A DNA stretch of 8,658 nucleotides. It comes from Patescibacteria group bacterium (GTDB taxonomy: Bacteria; Patescibacteriota; Microgenomatia; Levybacterales; UBA12049). The notes beneath the pieces were generated by a model. The model was not told where the DNA came from, did no database searches, and worked only from the letters and a program-made list of their open reading frames with translations. Positions 1 to 5,561 of the stretch are shown one piece after another. The translations under genes and the position numbers were made by a program. Within the stretch, counting starts at the first letter, position 1. Every line of letters starts with the position of its first letter. The stretch is from positions 1 through 8,658 of the forward strand of contig JAMCZG010000011.1 in the NCBI GenBank assembly GCA_023485715.1, written 5' to 3'.

Positions 1-224
1 GCCAAAAGTTTACCAAGTTCTTTTATAAACTTTTTTGCGTGAACCCTGCTCATCCCGATTCTTGCTACAATACGCTGCTGGTTTGATCCGACGAGTTTTT
101 GGCAGACATTCAAAACCACACCGTCTTCATTTGTCTTCATTAAAATATTATCAGTATAAAGAATGGGTGTATTATCTAAATTTATGTTTAGTTGAACTTC
201 CTGATTTGATTTCTTCTGATCCAA
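1..224 (-). CDS. DUF3467-like small protein, 3' end cut by the window
   Basis: The gene starts with TTG at 224 and stays open for 74 codons to the window edge. The start is set by a near-perfect Shine-Dalgarno sequence 6 bases upstream. The visible product begins MDQKKSNQEVQLNINLDN, continues with a beta-rich stretch (ILYTDNILMKTNEDGVVLNV, residues 21-40), and ends with a basic amphipathic helix containing RVHAKKFIKELGKLL (60-74). The early hydrophobic strand, the 'YTDN...' segment and the late 'hAKkfi..L' helix match my memory of DUF3467 proteins, usually about 90-110 aa, so some 20-30 residues are probably missing here. The function of that family is not established. There is no signal peptide or membrane segment, so the protein is cytoplasmic. 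An in-frame ATG further upstream (about 270) is unlikely because the -10 box would lie inside the coding region. The coding call is strong; the family call is moderate. Confidence 0.72.
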   Translation of the reverse strand, partial: MDQKKSNQEVQLNINLDNTPILYTDNILMKTNEDGVVLNVCQKLVGSNQQRIVARIGMSRVHAKKFIKELGKLL

Positions 225-230
225 AATAAT

Positions 231-239
231 CACCTCCCT
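231..239 (-). promoter_or_regulatory. Strong Shine-Dalgarno site for the TTG start at 224
   Basis: On the minus strand the sequence reads AGGGAGGTG, with 6 bases between it and the TTG start. It is the best ribosome-binding site in the window and is what fixes the non-ATG start. Most other genes here have none. Confidence 0.85.
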
Positions 240-254
240 AAAAATCTTAAAAAG

Positions 255-260
255 ATTATA
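255..260 (-). promoter_or_regulatory. -10 box (TATAAT) of the DUF3467-like gene
   Basis: A perfect TATAAT on the minus strand predicts transcription from about 248, giving a leader of about 24 bases that includes the Shine-Dalgarno site. The -35 position at 17-bp spacing (278-283, CTGCAA) is a poor match, so the promoter may be weak or activator-dependent. It lies back to back with the promoters of the rightward gene at 337. Confidence 0.55.
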
Positions 261-285
261 CGCTTTTGAGACCATGATTGCAGTC

Positions 286-330
286 TTGAATTCTTCGATT
301 TTTGACTTTATAATAAATATGTTATATTAT
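286..330 (+). promoter_or_regulatory. Two overlapping promoters for the gene at 337
   Basis: Two sigma70-like promoters overlap. P1 is TTGAAT (286-291), 17 bp, TATAAT (309-314), predicting a start near 321. P2 is TTGACT (302-307), 17 bp, TATTAT (325-330), predicting a start at 337, the A of the ATG. Both match 10 of 12 consensus positions, so sequence alone does not choose. P1 would give a 16-base leader and P2 a leaderless mRNA. Confidence 0.6.
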
Positions 331-336
331 AGGTCT

Positions 337-591
337 ATGAATCGTTGCGAAGCGATAATTGGAACGCCGATTAAAAGGGTCTTTAAAGCTTTGGGACACA
401 GAAAAGGGAGGGAAATTGATCCTCTCGATTTAAGTTTGTCGGAAGAAAGTGTAAAATCACTTTCTCATTCTGATCAAATCGCTCATGGAATCGCCGTTGA
501 TTGTGTTAAACGAGGAGTCAATCCTAATAAACACCGAAACGAAATCAACGCTTTTGCGATGGAAATAGAAAGCACTACTTGGTTAAGTTAA
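337..591 (+). CDS. Small protein of unknown function (84 aa)
   Basis: I do not recognise this protein. It begins MNRCEAIIGTPIKRVFKALG, is basic in its first 25 residues, and has a Ser/Glu-rich segment (about 33-45) followed by a likely helix (SHSDQIAHGIAVDCVKRG). It has two cysteines, no signal peptide and no membrane segment. The frame is open back to 274, but the two overlapping promoters at 286-330 lie inside that extension, so ATG 337 is preferred; ATG 319 is possible. There is no good Shine-Dalgarno site (only AGG at 331-333). The last 9 bases overlap the end of the convergent gene at 583-1281. A well-placed promoter and an open frame support a real gene, but with no recognised homology the coding call is moderate. 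Confidence 0.55.
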   Translation: MNRCEAIIGTPIKRVFKALGHRKGREIDPLDLSLSEESVKSLSHSDQIAHGIAVDCVKRGVNPNKHRNEINAFAMEIESTTWLS

Positions 592-1281
592 AATTATTCT
601 TCTGCTGCCGACAAACCACGCCCCTAAATTATAATCGCTCGGGTCAACTTTGTATTCTAAACAAGTTCTGATTATTTTATTTTTTAAGGTTTCCAAATCC
701 TCTTTTCCGGTTATTATTTTGAGTCGAATCGAGATCTTTCTAACCCAAACATCGATCGGCATAAGATAAATTAATTCTTTTTCCGACAAATATTTTTTTA
801 TTTTAAAAATATAATCAATATCGCGAAAATAAAAAGTAATTAGCTTATCTCCGACAAAACTTATCTCGTCAAGCTGTCCGAAAAGATCGTTAATTTGGCC
901 TTTTTGAATTCTATCCAATGAATAATTAATAATATTGCGGTCAGGAATTTTTGAAAGAAAAGTGATTGTTGAATAGATCATTTTTCTGTCGGCAAAATTA
1001 TTTACCAAATTTTCTTTTAGTTTTTTATCGATATCTTCGAGATTTTTTGAAAGTTTTTCGTACGATCTATCTTTCCCGATTATTTTATCCAAAACCGTAC
1101 ACGCCCTTTTTTCAAAAAGTAATGATAATCTGTCACTTCTGCCCCGATAAAAAGTTTTATTGAAAAAGAATTTTAAACCATAACTCCAATCGTTTAGAAG
1201 TTTATTTTTATCCCAAGTTTCCAAATAATCTTTATAGTCTTTGGAATAAGTCGCGATTTTCCTCACCAAATTCTTTATCAT
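583..1281 (-). CDS. Putative HhH-GPD superfamily DNA glycosylase (diverged)
   Basis: The product has 232 aa, is Lys/Ile/Asn-rich, and has no signal peptide. Residues 138-185 look like the core of the HhH-GPD DNA glycosylases (OGG1, EndoIII and AGOG group). The stretch FVGDKLITFYFRDI (142-155) sits where the hairpin and catalytic Lys are found, and LMPIDVWVRKI (173-183) matches the 'P(I/V)DxHV' segment with the catalytic Asp. The candidates are K146 and D177. Having both would predict a bifunctional glycosylase/AP lyase that removes oxidised bases such as 8-oxoguanine; the substrate is inference. No C-terminal iron-sulphur cysteine cluster is present. ATG 1281 is the first start after an in-frame stop and has no Shine-Dalgarno site. 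The gene lies 51 bp downstream of the L,D-transpeptidase gene on the same strand and may be co-transcribed. Its DNA is much more AT-rich than that gene. Confidence 0.62.
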   Translation of the reverse strand: MIKNLVRKIATYSKDYKDYLETWDKNKLLNDWSYGLKFFFNKTFYRGRSDRLSLLFEKRACTVLDKIIGKDRSYEKLSKNLEDIDKKLKENLVNNFADRKMIYSTITFLSKIPDRNIINYSLDRIQKGQINDLFGQLDEISFVGDKLITFYFRDIDYIFKIKKYLSEKELIYLMPIDVWVRKISIRLKIITGKEDLETLKNKIIRTCLEYKVDPSDYNLGAWFVGSRRIILT

Positions 1282-1332
1282 CGATTTTTGAAGTTACCAC
1301 AACAGGCCGGAATTTAGCAATACCAAAAGAGG

Positions 1333-1986
1333 TTAATAATGGATTTTCACGGGTATTCCGACACTGGACCAGTTGAAAAGCGTACAGGCTTCGCTCGGCC
1401 TCATATTGACACATCCGTGGCTCATCGGCTGGCCAAAGTTATTATGCCAATAGGCTCCATGAATGCCATAACCCCTGTAAAAATACATCGTGCACGGGAC
1501 ATTCGGAAGGTAGTAATAAGTGCCTAAGGCTTTGGAACCTCCGGCCATGGTCGTGCTTGCAAGCTTAATCCAAACCTTGTAATCCCCGACCGGCGTCGGA
1601 GCCCATTTACCCGTGGAGACCAGGAAGTTATAAACCTGATTGTTTCCCTCCCACGCATACAGCCTTTGCTGGGTTAAGTTTATCTCGATCCAGCGATCGG
1701 ACTCGCCGAGCACCTGCGTTGTGTCGGTTGCAGCCTCGTCAGCCTCGGCCTTGGAGATTTGGGCCAATAAATTGTCTTTTTGAGCCACATAATCCACAGC
1801 CTCGTTATTGAATTCTGCCAAGTTGCTGTTGTTGATACCCTTATCCTTCTGTGCCATAATTCTACTTACCTCAGCCTGTGAAGAAAGCTGCTGTGTAAGC
1901 AGGTACGAACCTAATTGAGGCTTCCAAACGTTAAAAGCGACAACCGAGGCTACAAAGACTATAATAAATACCCCAAATTTCTTCAC
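1333..1986 (-). CDS. Membrane-anchored L,D-transpeptidase (YkuD domain)
   Basis: The enzyme forms peptide cross-links in peptidoglycan, or attaches proteins to it, by an acyl-enzyme on a catalytic Cys that is insensitive to most penicillins. The 217-aa product has an N-terminal hydrophobic segment (residues 4-20) that is an anchor or uncleaved signal. A charged helical stalk follows (about 35-85), then the YkuD domain (about 98-217). The family signature is complete: H176 in YGIHGAYWH and S189-H190-G191-C192 in SHGCVNM, with C192 the nucleophile. WIEINLTQQRLYAWEG (99-114) is the usual first strand pair, and TPVGDYKV the usual loop. The start is GTG at 1986, only 8 bases after the -10 box and without a Shine-Dalgarno site, so the mRNA is probably leaderless. 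The gene is divergent from a lytic transglycosylase. Its DNA is locally GC-rich (33 of 60 bases at 1561-1620). Confidence 0.95.
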   Translation of the reverse strand: MKKFGVFIIVFVASVVAFNVWKPQLGSYLLTQQLSSQAEVSRIMAQKDKGINNSNLAEFNNEAVDYVAQKDNLLAQISKAEADEAATDTTQVLGESDRWIEINLTQQRLYAWEGNNQVYNFLVSTGKWAPTPVGDYKVWIKLASTTMAGGSKALGTYYYLPNVPCTMYFYRGYGIHGAYWHNNFGQPMSHGCVNMRPSEACTLFNWSSVGIPVKIHY

Positions 1987-1994
1987 TAACTATA

Positions 1995-2022
1995 GTTATA
2001 CATAATCCGATTATTTTGTCAA
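1995..2022 (-). promoter_or_regulatory. Promoter of the L,D-transpeptidase gene
   Basis: On the minus strand, TTGACA (2017-2022) is separated by 16 bp from TATAAC (1995-2000). The predicted start of transcription is near 1988, two bases before the GTG at 1986. This is the most consensus-like leftward promoter in the window. Confidence 0.75.
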
Positions 2023-2037
2023 CACCAAAAAGCAATT

Positions 2038-2073
2038 TTGAGGCTAAGTTGAGGCTAAAACCCTTAGCCTCAA
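2038..2073. repeat. Three-copy direct/inverted element between divergent promoters
   Basis: TTGAGGCTAAG occurs at 2038-2048 and again at 2049-2059 (last base A), exactly abutting, and is followed by a perfect inverted copy at 2063-2073. The second and third copies form a 10-bp stem with a 5-base loop (2059-2063); the first and third form an 11-bp stem with a 14-base loop. The element sits between the -35 boxes of two divergent promoters and outside both predicted transcripts, so a DNA-binding (operator) role is more likely than an RNA hairpin. A rightward terminator is unlikely because no T-run follows it. Confidence 0.8.
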
Positions 2074-2078
2074 GAAAC

Positions 2079-2107
2079 TTGACATAAGACTTATAGTTTG
2101 ATATACT
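2079..2107 (+). promoter_or_regulatory. Promoter of the lytic transglycosylase gene
   Basis: TTGACA (2079-2084), a 17-bp spacer and TATACT (2102-2107) make a near-consensus sigma70 promoter. Transcription would start near 2114, leaving a leader of about 70 bases. The leader holds two similar tracts beginning CCCCAAAATAAAA (2142) and CCCCATAAAATTTT (2157). It begins only 6 bp from the three-copy element. Confidence 0.78.
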
Positions 2108-2170
2108 TTCGTTTATTCTAGGCTCACATTAGCTACATACGCCCCAAAATAAAATACCCCATAAAATTTT

Positions 2171-2175
2171 AAGGA
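2171..2175 (+). promoter_or_regulatory. Ribosome-binding site for the TTG start at 2185
   Basis: AAGGA lies 9 bases upstream of TTG 2185, a good distance. It is 21 bases from the first ATG (2197), which argues for the TTG start, though ATG 2197, 2203 and 2209 follow in frame and all keep the signal peptide. Confidence 0.55.
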
Positions 2176-2184
2176 TTAGAGTTA

Positions 2185-2823
2185 TTGTTTTTGTTTATGG
2201 ATATGAATATGAGAAAAGTAATTATTGTTATATTGTTAGCGTTTATACTTTCGGTTTTTAACCGGGGGGCTTACGCGGACTACGAAACGATCACAGAAGA
2301 AGATATTCCTAAGCTTCTAGCTAATACTGCGGCAAATTTCAATGCGCACGAGGTTATTCCTGTGCCTACGCCTGCACACAGAAAAAATATTGAACCCGAT
2401 AATGGTAAACCTTCGGCCGATAACAGGTCGTGGGTAAAATCGCCCTATAAAAAATACATCGAAAAAACTGCTAAAAAGTACAACGTGGACGAGCAGGTTA
2501 TTTACGCGACGATCATGACAGAATCGGAGGGAAATCCTTATGCGTTCCGTTATGAGCCTCATATCCAGGACGCGAGCCTTGGTCTTGGCCAGGTATTAAT
2601 TTCGACTGCCAGAAGTCTTGGTTTTAACGGCGAACCTAAAGAATTGTATAAACCGGAGGTTTCGATCGACCTTATCGGAAAATACTACCGTAATATCATC
2701 GATAATTATGGGGAGCTTACGCCCCTCCAGCTTGCTACTGCTTATAACGCTGGTTCACCGTGGAAATGGCCGGTTAACGGGCATCTTTACAGGTTCAGCT
2801 TGTGGCTCGAAGAAACAATATAG
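2185..2823 (+). CDS. Exported lytic transglycosylase (SLT / GH23-like)
   Basis: The enzyme cleaves the MurNAc-GlcNAc bond of peptidoglycan with formation of a 1,6-anhydro end, for wall remodelling or insertion of envelope machines. The 212-aa product has a signal peptide (about residues 9-31, MRKVIIVILLAFILSVF followed by NRGAYA), then a Pro/Asn-rich linker (about 55-85) and an SLT domain (about 88-205). The family motifs are in order: IMTESEGNPYA with catalytic Glu at E113, SLGLGQV (131-137) equivalent to the 'GLMQ' motif, and ATAYNAGSP (184-192). A cut after GAYA or YAD is plausible; there is no lipobox Cys, so the protein is secreted or wall-associated. The start is uncertain between TTG 2185 (favoured by AAGGA) and the ATGs at 2197-2209. 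The gene is divergent from the L,D-transpeptidase gene, and the two promoters flank a shared repeat element. Confidence 0.93.
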   Translation: MFLFMDMNMRKVIIVILLAFILSVFNRGAYADYETITEEDIPKLLANTAANFNAHEVIPVPTPAHRKNIEPDNGKPSADNRSWVKSPYKKYIEKTAKKYNVDEQVIYATIMTESEGNPYAFRYEPHIQDASLGLGQVLISTARSLGFNGEPKELYKPEVSIDLIGKYYRNIIDNYGELTPLQLATAYNAGSPWKWPVNGHLYRFSLWLEETI

Positions 2824-2856
2824 TGAATTCTTCGGGATCTAGAAAAAATATACAGC

Positions 2857-2885
2857 TTGAAATAAAACAAAACTACGTCTATAAT
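2857..2885 (+). promoter_or_regulatory. Promoter of the gene at 2897
   Basis: TTGAAA (2857-2862), a 17-bp spacer and a perfect TATAAT (2880-2885) match 11 of 12 consensus positions. The predicted start is near 2892, so at most about 5 bases precede the ATG at 2897. It gives this gene its own transcript independent of the transglycosylase gene 73 bp upstream. Confidence 0.78.
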
Positions 2886-2896
2886 CCTTTTCTATT

Positions 2897-3571
2897 ATGA
2901 AAAGTTTAGACGATGAAGGTCGATTATATACTCCTGTCAATGAATTTCAAGCAATACCCGGATACAGAGAACGAGCAATGAGCCCAGGAGTTATTTCAAG
3001 AGAAACTGGCAATCTTTTGGGTCTTTATTTTAGCGAACAGATGGCAATTCCCAATTTTGCAATCGGAAGACAGTATCTCGCAAAAAATACCCTAGACTAT
3101 ATATGGGCCGCTGAAAAAGGGTTTTATACTCTTTATGACAAGAGGGCACACACTGAGCCCGGGGAACTAAAGGTATTCCTTGATGACTCAAAGGCGGCAC
3201 TAAATTATCCCGATACTGAGCAAAACGAAGCTTTTGGGCACAGCGTAGTTATATTTTCTGTTCTACCGGAAATGGGAGAACATCCAAGCTTTCCAACCGG
3301 TTTAAGAAATATGCTGAGGCCACCGGAAACACCAATGGAATTTTTATTGAGGCTCAAAGAATTAAGAGCGGAAATAATAAAAATTATCGGTGGTCAAACA
3401 ACACCACAAACCCCACTTGAAACAACCAATTCTCTTTTAAGAAGTTATATGTATTTTTGGACTGCAAGAGAAATCCCGTTTAAATGCCCGGAAGACAAAC
3501 ACGAAATGGAAGAGAGGGCACGTCATTCTCTCAATAAACTGCTCGGGGATATACAAATTTCTCTAGACTAA
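2897..3571 (+). CDS. Unrecognised soluble protein (224 aa)
   Basis: I cannot assign a family. The protein has no signal peptide or membrane segment and so is probably cytoplasmic. It begins MKSLDDEGRLYTPVNEFQA. The central part holds aromatic-rich helices (YLAKNTLDYIWAAEKGFYTL, about 60-79), a strand-like GHSVVIFSVLP (114-124), and a Pro-rich loop near 128-145. This is followed by a charged helix with FLLRLKELRAEIIKII (149-164). A second helical part near the end contains MEERARHSLNKLLGDI. A strong promoter immediately upstream, normal amino-acid composition and a clean stop make it a convincing gene. The start lies about 5 bases after the predicted transcription start with no Shine-Dalgarno site. 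It ends 50 bp before the convergent GT4 gene. Confidence 0.75.
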   Translation: MKSLDDEGRLYTPVNEFQAIPGYRERAMSPGVISRETGNLLGLYFSEQMAIPNFAIGRQYLAKNTLDYIWAAEKGFYTLYDKRAHTEPGELKVFLDDSKAALNYPDTEQNEAFGHSVVIFSVLPEMGEHPSFPTGLRNMLRPPETPMEFLLRLKELRAEIIKIIGGQTTPQTPLETTNSLLRSYMYFWTAREIPFKCPEDKHEMEERARHSLNKLLGDIQISLD

Positions 3572-3621
3572 ATCTTTTCTTTTTTACCAAAGGACTAGCG
3601 TTCTCAGCCCGAAAAATCAAT
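3572..3621. other. Convergent intergenic gap, no clear terminator
   Basis: This 50-bp gap separates two genes that end toward each other. It has a T-rich run on the plus strand (TCTTTTCTTTTTT near 3574-3586), but I find no convincing hairpin before the run in either direction. Termination here may be factor-dependent or read through. Confidence 0.4.
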
Positions 3622-4782
3622 TTATTGCGCGGGAATTAAACTTTCGTACAATTTTTTATATTCTTTAATCGTATTACGCGCATCGTGCTCCTGAATAAAT
3701 TCGAGGCTTTTTTCGCCCATTTTTTTCTGAAGTTTTTCGTCTTCTAAAATTTTTAAAATCCGGTCCCCCGCCATAACGCTGTCGAATGGATGGAAAAGAA
3801 ATCCGTTTTGTTTATTGCGGACGAGTTCGGGCAAAGCCTTGGCAGACGGCGCGACGATCGGCAGTCCAAAAGACATAGCTTCCATAACCGAAATCCCCTG
3901 GAGCTCCTGCGTTGACCCAGTAAAGAAAACGCTCGCCGCTTCGTAATAAAGCCTCAGAGTTTCGTCGTCCAAATGGCCTAAAAAAATTATATGGTCGTGT
4001 ACCCCCAATTCTTCCGAAAGTGCGTGGAGCATTTTTTTCTGTGGCCCGTCCCCGATTAATACAAAATACGTAGATTTGTCTTTGTCGACAACCATTTTTG
4101 ACGCCTTGACTACAACATTAGGGCTTTTTTCGTGATAAAGCCTGCCGACATACAAAACTATTTTCCTTCCTGTCAATCCCAGTTTCTTTTCCGCATCGGC
4201 CCGAGTTGCGTTTCGTTTATATCTTAAAAGGTCTAAGCCGTTTGAAATTACCTGGGTTTTTTTAAGCGTAAAACGGCTCGTCAATTGGCTCAATCCATAA
4301 TAACTCGGAGAAGTAACACAATCGGCGCGCGTTACAAATTTTTTTATAACTCTCCAGAAACTCCAGGCAAAAACTGTAGAAAAAGATTTAACCTGGGGTA
4401 AAAACTGATTCGCGTTATCCGGGAGCGCGTGATTTGTGTAAACGATCGGAATGCCCCGCTTTTTTGCCTCTTTCATGCATGAAGACCCGAGCATCATCGC
4501 GACATGAACATGGATGATATCGGGCTTTTCTTCTTCGAACACTTCTTTTATTTTTTCGGCCGATGGTCTAACGATCGGAAGCGGATAAAAAGGAATTTTA
4601 AATTCTTTTAAGCGACGTACCGTGAGATTTCTGTTTTTTTCTATTTTTGCTTCTTTTCCGCCGGTAAGGACAACTACTTGGACTCCGGCTTTGGCTAAAA
4701 ATGTCGATAGCGTGAATACGGCGGTTTGGATACCACCGATCGATTCGGGTGGATAAAAATCCGAGACCAATAAAACCTTCAT
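3622..4782 (-). CDS. GT4-family glycosyltransferase (GT-B fold)
   Basis: This retaining glycosyltransferase transfers a sugar from a nucleotide donor to a lipid or glycan acceptor at the inner face of the membrane. The 386-aa product has full family length. The N-terminal Rossmann half begins MKVLLVSDFYPPESIGGIQT with the Gly-rich acceptor-side loop (IGGIQ, 15-19). The C-terminal half has YVGRLYHEKSP (211-221), with R214 and K219 as likely diphosphate-binding residues. The EX7E motif is E293-LQGISVM-E301, followed by EAMSFGLPIVAP. The 'TxExQG' form of that motif resembles diacylglycerol glucosyltransferases, so membrane glycolipid synthesis is a reasonable but unproven substrate guess. H118 in TNHALP is the usual N-domain His. 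The ATG overlaps the stop of the GT2 gene (ATGA, 4 bp), so the two are translationally coupled. It is the last gene of the leftward cluster. Confidence 0.93.
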   Translation of the reverse strand: MKVLLVSDFYPPESIGGIQTAVFTLSTFLAKAGVQVVVLTGGKEAKIEKNRNLTVRRLKEFKIPFYPLPIVRPSAEKIKEVFEEEKPDIIHVHVAMMLGSSCMKEAKKRGIPIVYTNHALPDNANQFLPQVKSFSTVFAWSFWRVIKKFVTRADCVTSPSYYGLSQLTSRFTLKKTQVISNGLDLLRYKRNATRADAEKKLGLTGRKIVLYVGRLYHEKSPNVVVKASKMVVDKDKSTYFVLIGDGPQKKMLHALSEELGVHDHIIFLGHLDDETLRLYYEAASVFFTGSTQELQGISVMEAMSFGLPIVAPSAKALPELVRNKQNGFLFHPFDSVMAGDRILKILEDEKLQKKMGEKSLEFIQEHDARNTIKEYKKLYESLIPAQ

Positions 4783-5492
4783 CTTATGTCTTTGTATTTT
4801 TTAGTGATCGGCTTTTCGAAAAGAAGCTGCGAAACATAATTTATGAAGTAAACAGCGCCCATTTTTACCAAACCTTCTTCTGTTAAACGTCGGCTCGAAG
4901 AATAAACATAAAGTTTTTTTAAGAATTTTAACTTACCGACTTTTTTCAGTCTTTTCGCGAAATTTGCGTCTTCGCTGTAAAAAGGGATACTCGTGTCAAA
5001 CCCTCCGATTTTAATAAGCGCGTCACGCTTAGCGATAAAGTTTCCGCCGATTGCCAAAAACCTTGTTATTTTGTATCCCGGGATCATAAGAATGTTGTAG
5101 TAAAGCTTTACTCCGATTTGCTTCATTTTAGATAGATCGTAAAATGTATACGGACCGCTTAAACAAACTACGTTTTTGTGGATTAAAAATTCTTTATTTA
5201 CTATATCAAACCAACAAGGAGGAATTCTTGTATCGGCATCCAAATAGGCCAAGAGGTCACCTTTCGCTTCGAGTAGCCCTTTTTGGCGCGCAATAGTTAG
5301 ACCTTTTCTGTCTTCCCGAACAACTTTAACTCCCGGGAATTTTTTTGCGATAAGCGCTGTATTGTCGGTTGAGGCGTTATCGACAACGATTATTTCCAAA
5401 AGGTTTGTTGGCGCGTATTTAATAATACTTTTTAAACAATCTTCGATGTATTTTTCTTCGTTATACGCCGGAATAATTACGCTTATCTTCAT
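4779..5492 (-). CDS. GT2-family glycosyltransferase (GT-A fold)
   Basis: This inverting glycosyltransferase uses a nucleotide-sugar donor. From ATG 5492 the product has 237 aa and begins MKISVIIPAYNEE, the standard start of the family. In order come IIVVDNASTDNT (34-45), the metal-binding DxD as YLDADT (83-88), IGGNFIAKRDAL (148-159), the acceptor-side GGFD (163-166), and the catalytic-base segment SEDANFAKRLKK (173-184). No strong membrane span is seen, so it is cytosolic or membrane-associated. The frame is open to a TTG at 5558, but that would add 22 residues (Cys/Tyr-rich, not family-like), so 5492 is chosen. A TATAAG lies 6 bases before the ATG and there is no Shine-Dalgarno site. The gene follows the 756-aa surface protein gene by about 69 bp and is translationally coupled to the GT4 gene. 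Confidence 0.93.
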   Translation of the reverse strand: MKISVIIPAYNEEKYIEDCLKSIIKYAPTNLLEIIVVDNASTDNTALIAKKFPGVKVVREDRKGLTIARQKGLLEAKGDLLAYLDADTRIPPCWFDIVNKEFLIHKNVVCLSGPYTFYDLSKMKQIGVKLYYNILMIPGYKITRFLAIGGNFIAKRDALIKIGGFDTSIPFYSEDANFAKRLKKVGKLKFLKKLYVYSSSRRLTEEGLVKMGAVYFINYVSQLLFEKPITKKYKDIR

Positions 5493-5498
5493 AAACAG

Positions 5499-5504
5499 CT
5501 TATA
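5499..5504 (-). promoter_or_regulatory. Possible internal -10 box before the GT2 gene
   Basis: TATAAG on the minus strand ends 6 bases before ATG 5492, the spacing at which transcription would start on the A of the ATG. A -35 at 18-bp spacing (TTAAAG) matches only 3 of 6 positions, so this is a weak candidate. It could also be chance in AT-rich DNA. Confidence 0.3.
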
Positions 5505-5561
5505 ATAATAGTCCGAATTTGCCTTTAATATATTACAAGATAAACAGTACTTAATCAACTC

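Noticed and set aside
35..229. 64-codon rightward frame at the window start
   Set aside because: It lies antisense to the DUF3467-like gene, which has a strong ribosome-binding site and family-like residues; the rightward frame has no promoter or Shine-Dalgarno site.
1232..1414. 60-codon leftward frame bridging the L,D-transpeptidase and glycosylase-like genes
   Set aside because: It overlaps both better-supported genes in another frame and its product resembles nothing. It is a shadow frame.
2038..2073. Reading the repeat element as a rho-independent terminator
   Set aside because: No T-run follows the stem on the plus strand, no gene ends nearby in either direction, and the element lies outside both predicted transcripts.
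5493..5558. Longer GT2 start at TTG 5558
   Set aside because: It would add 22 Cys/Tyr-rich residues ahead of the canonical MKISVIIPAYNEE start, and TTG has no Shine-Dalgarno site. It cannot be fully excluded because only 3 bases separate it from the preceding stop.
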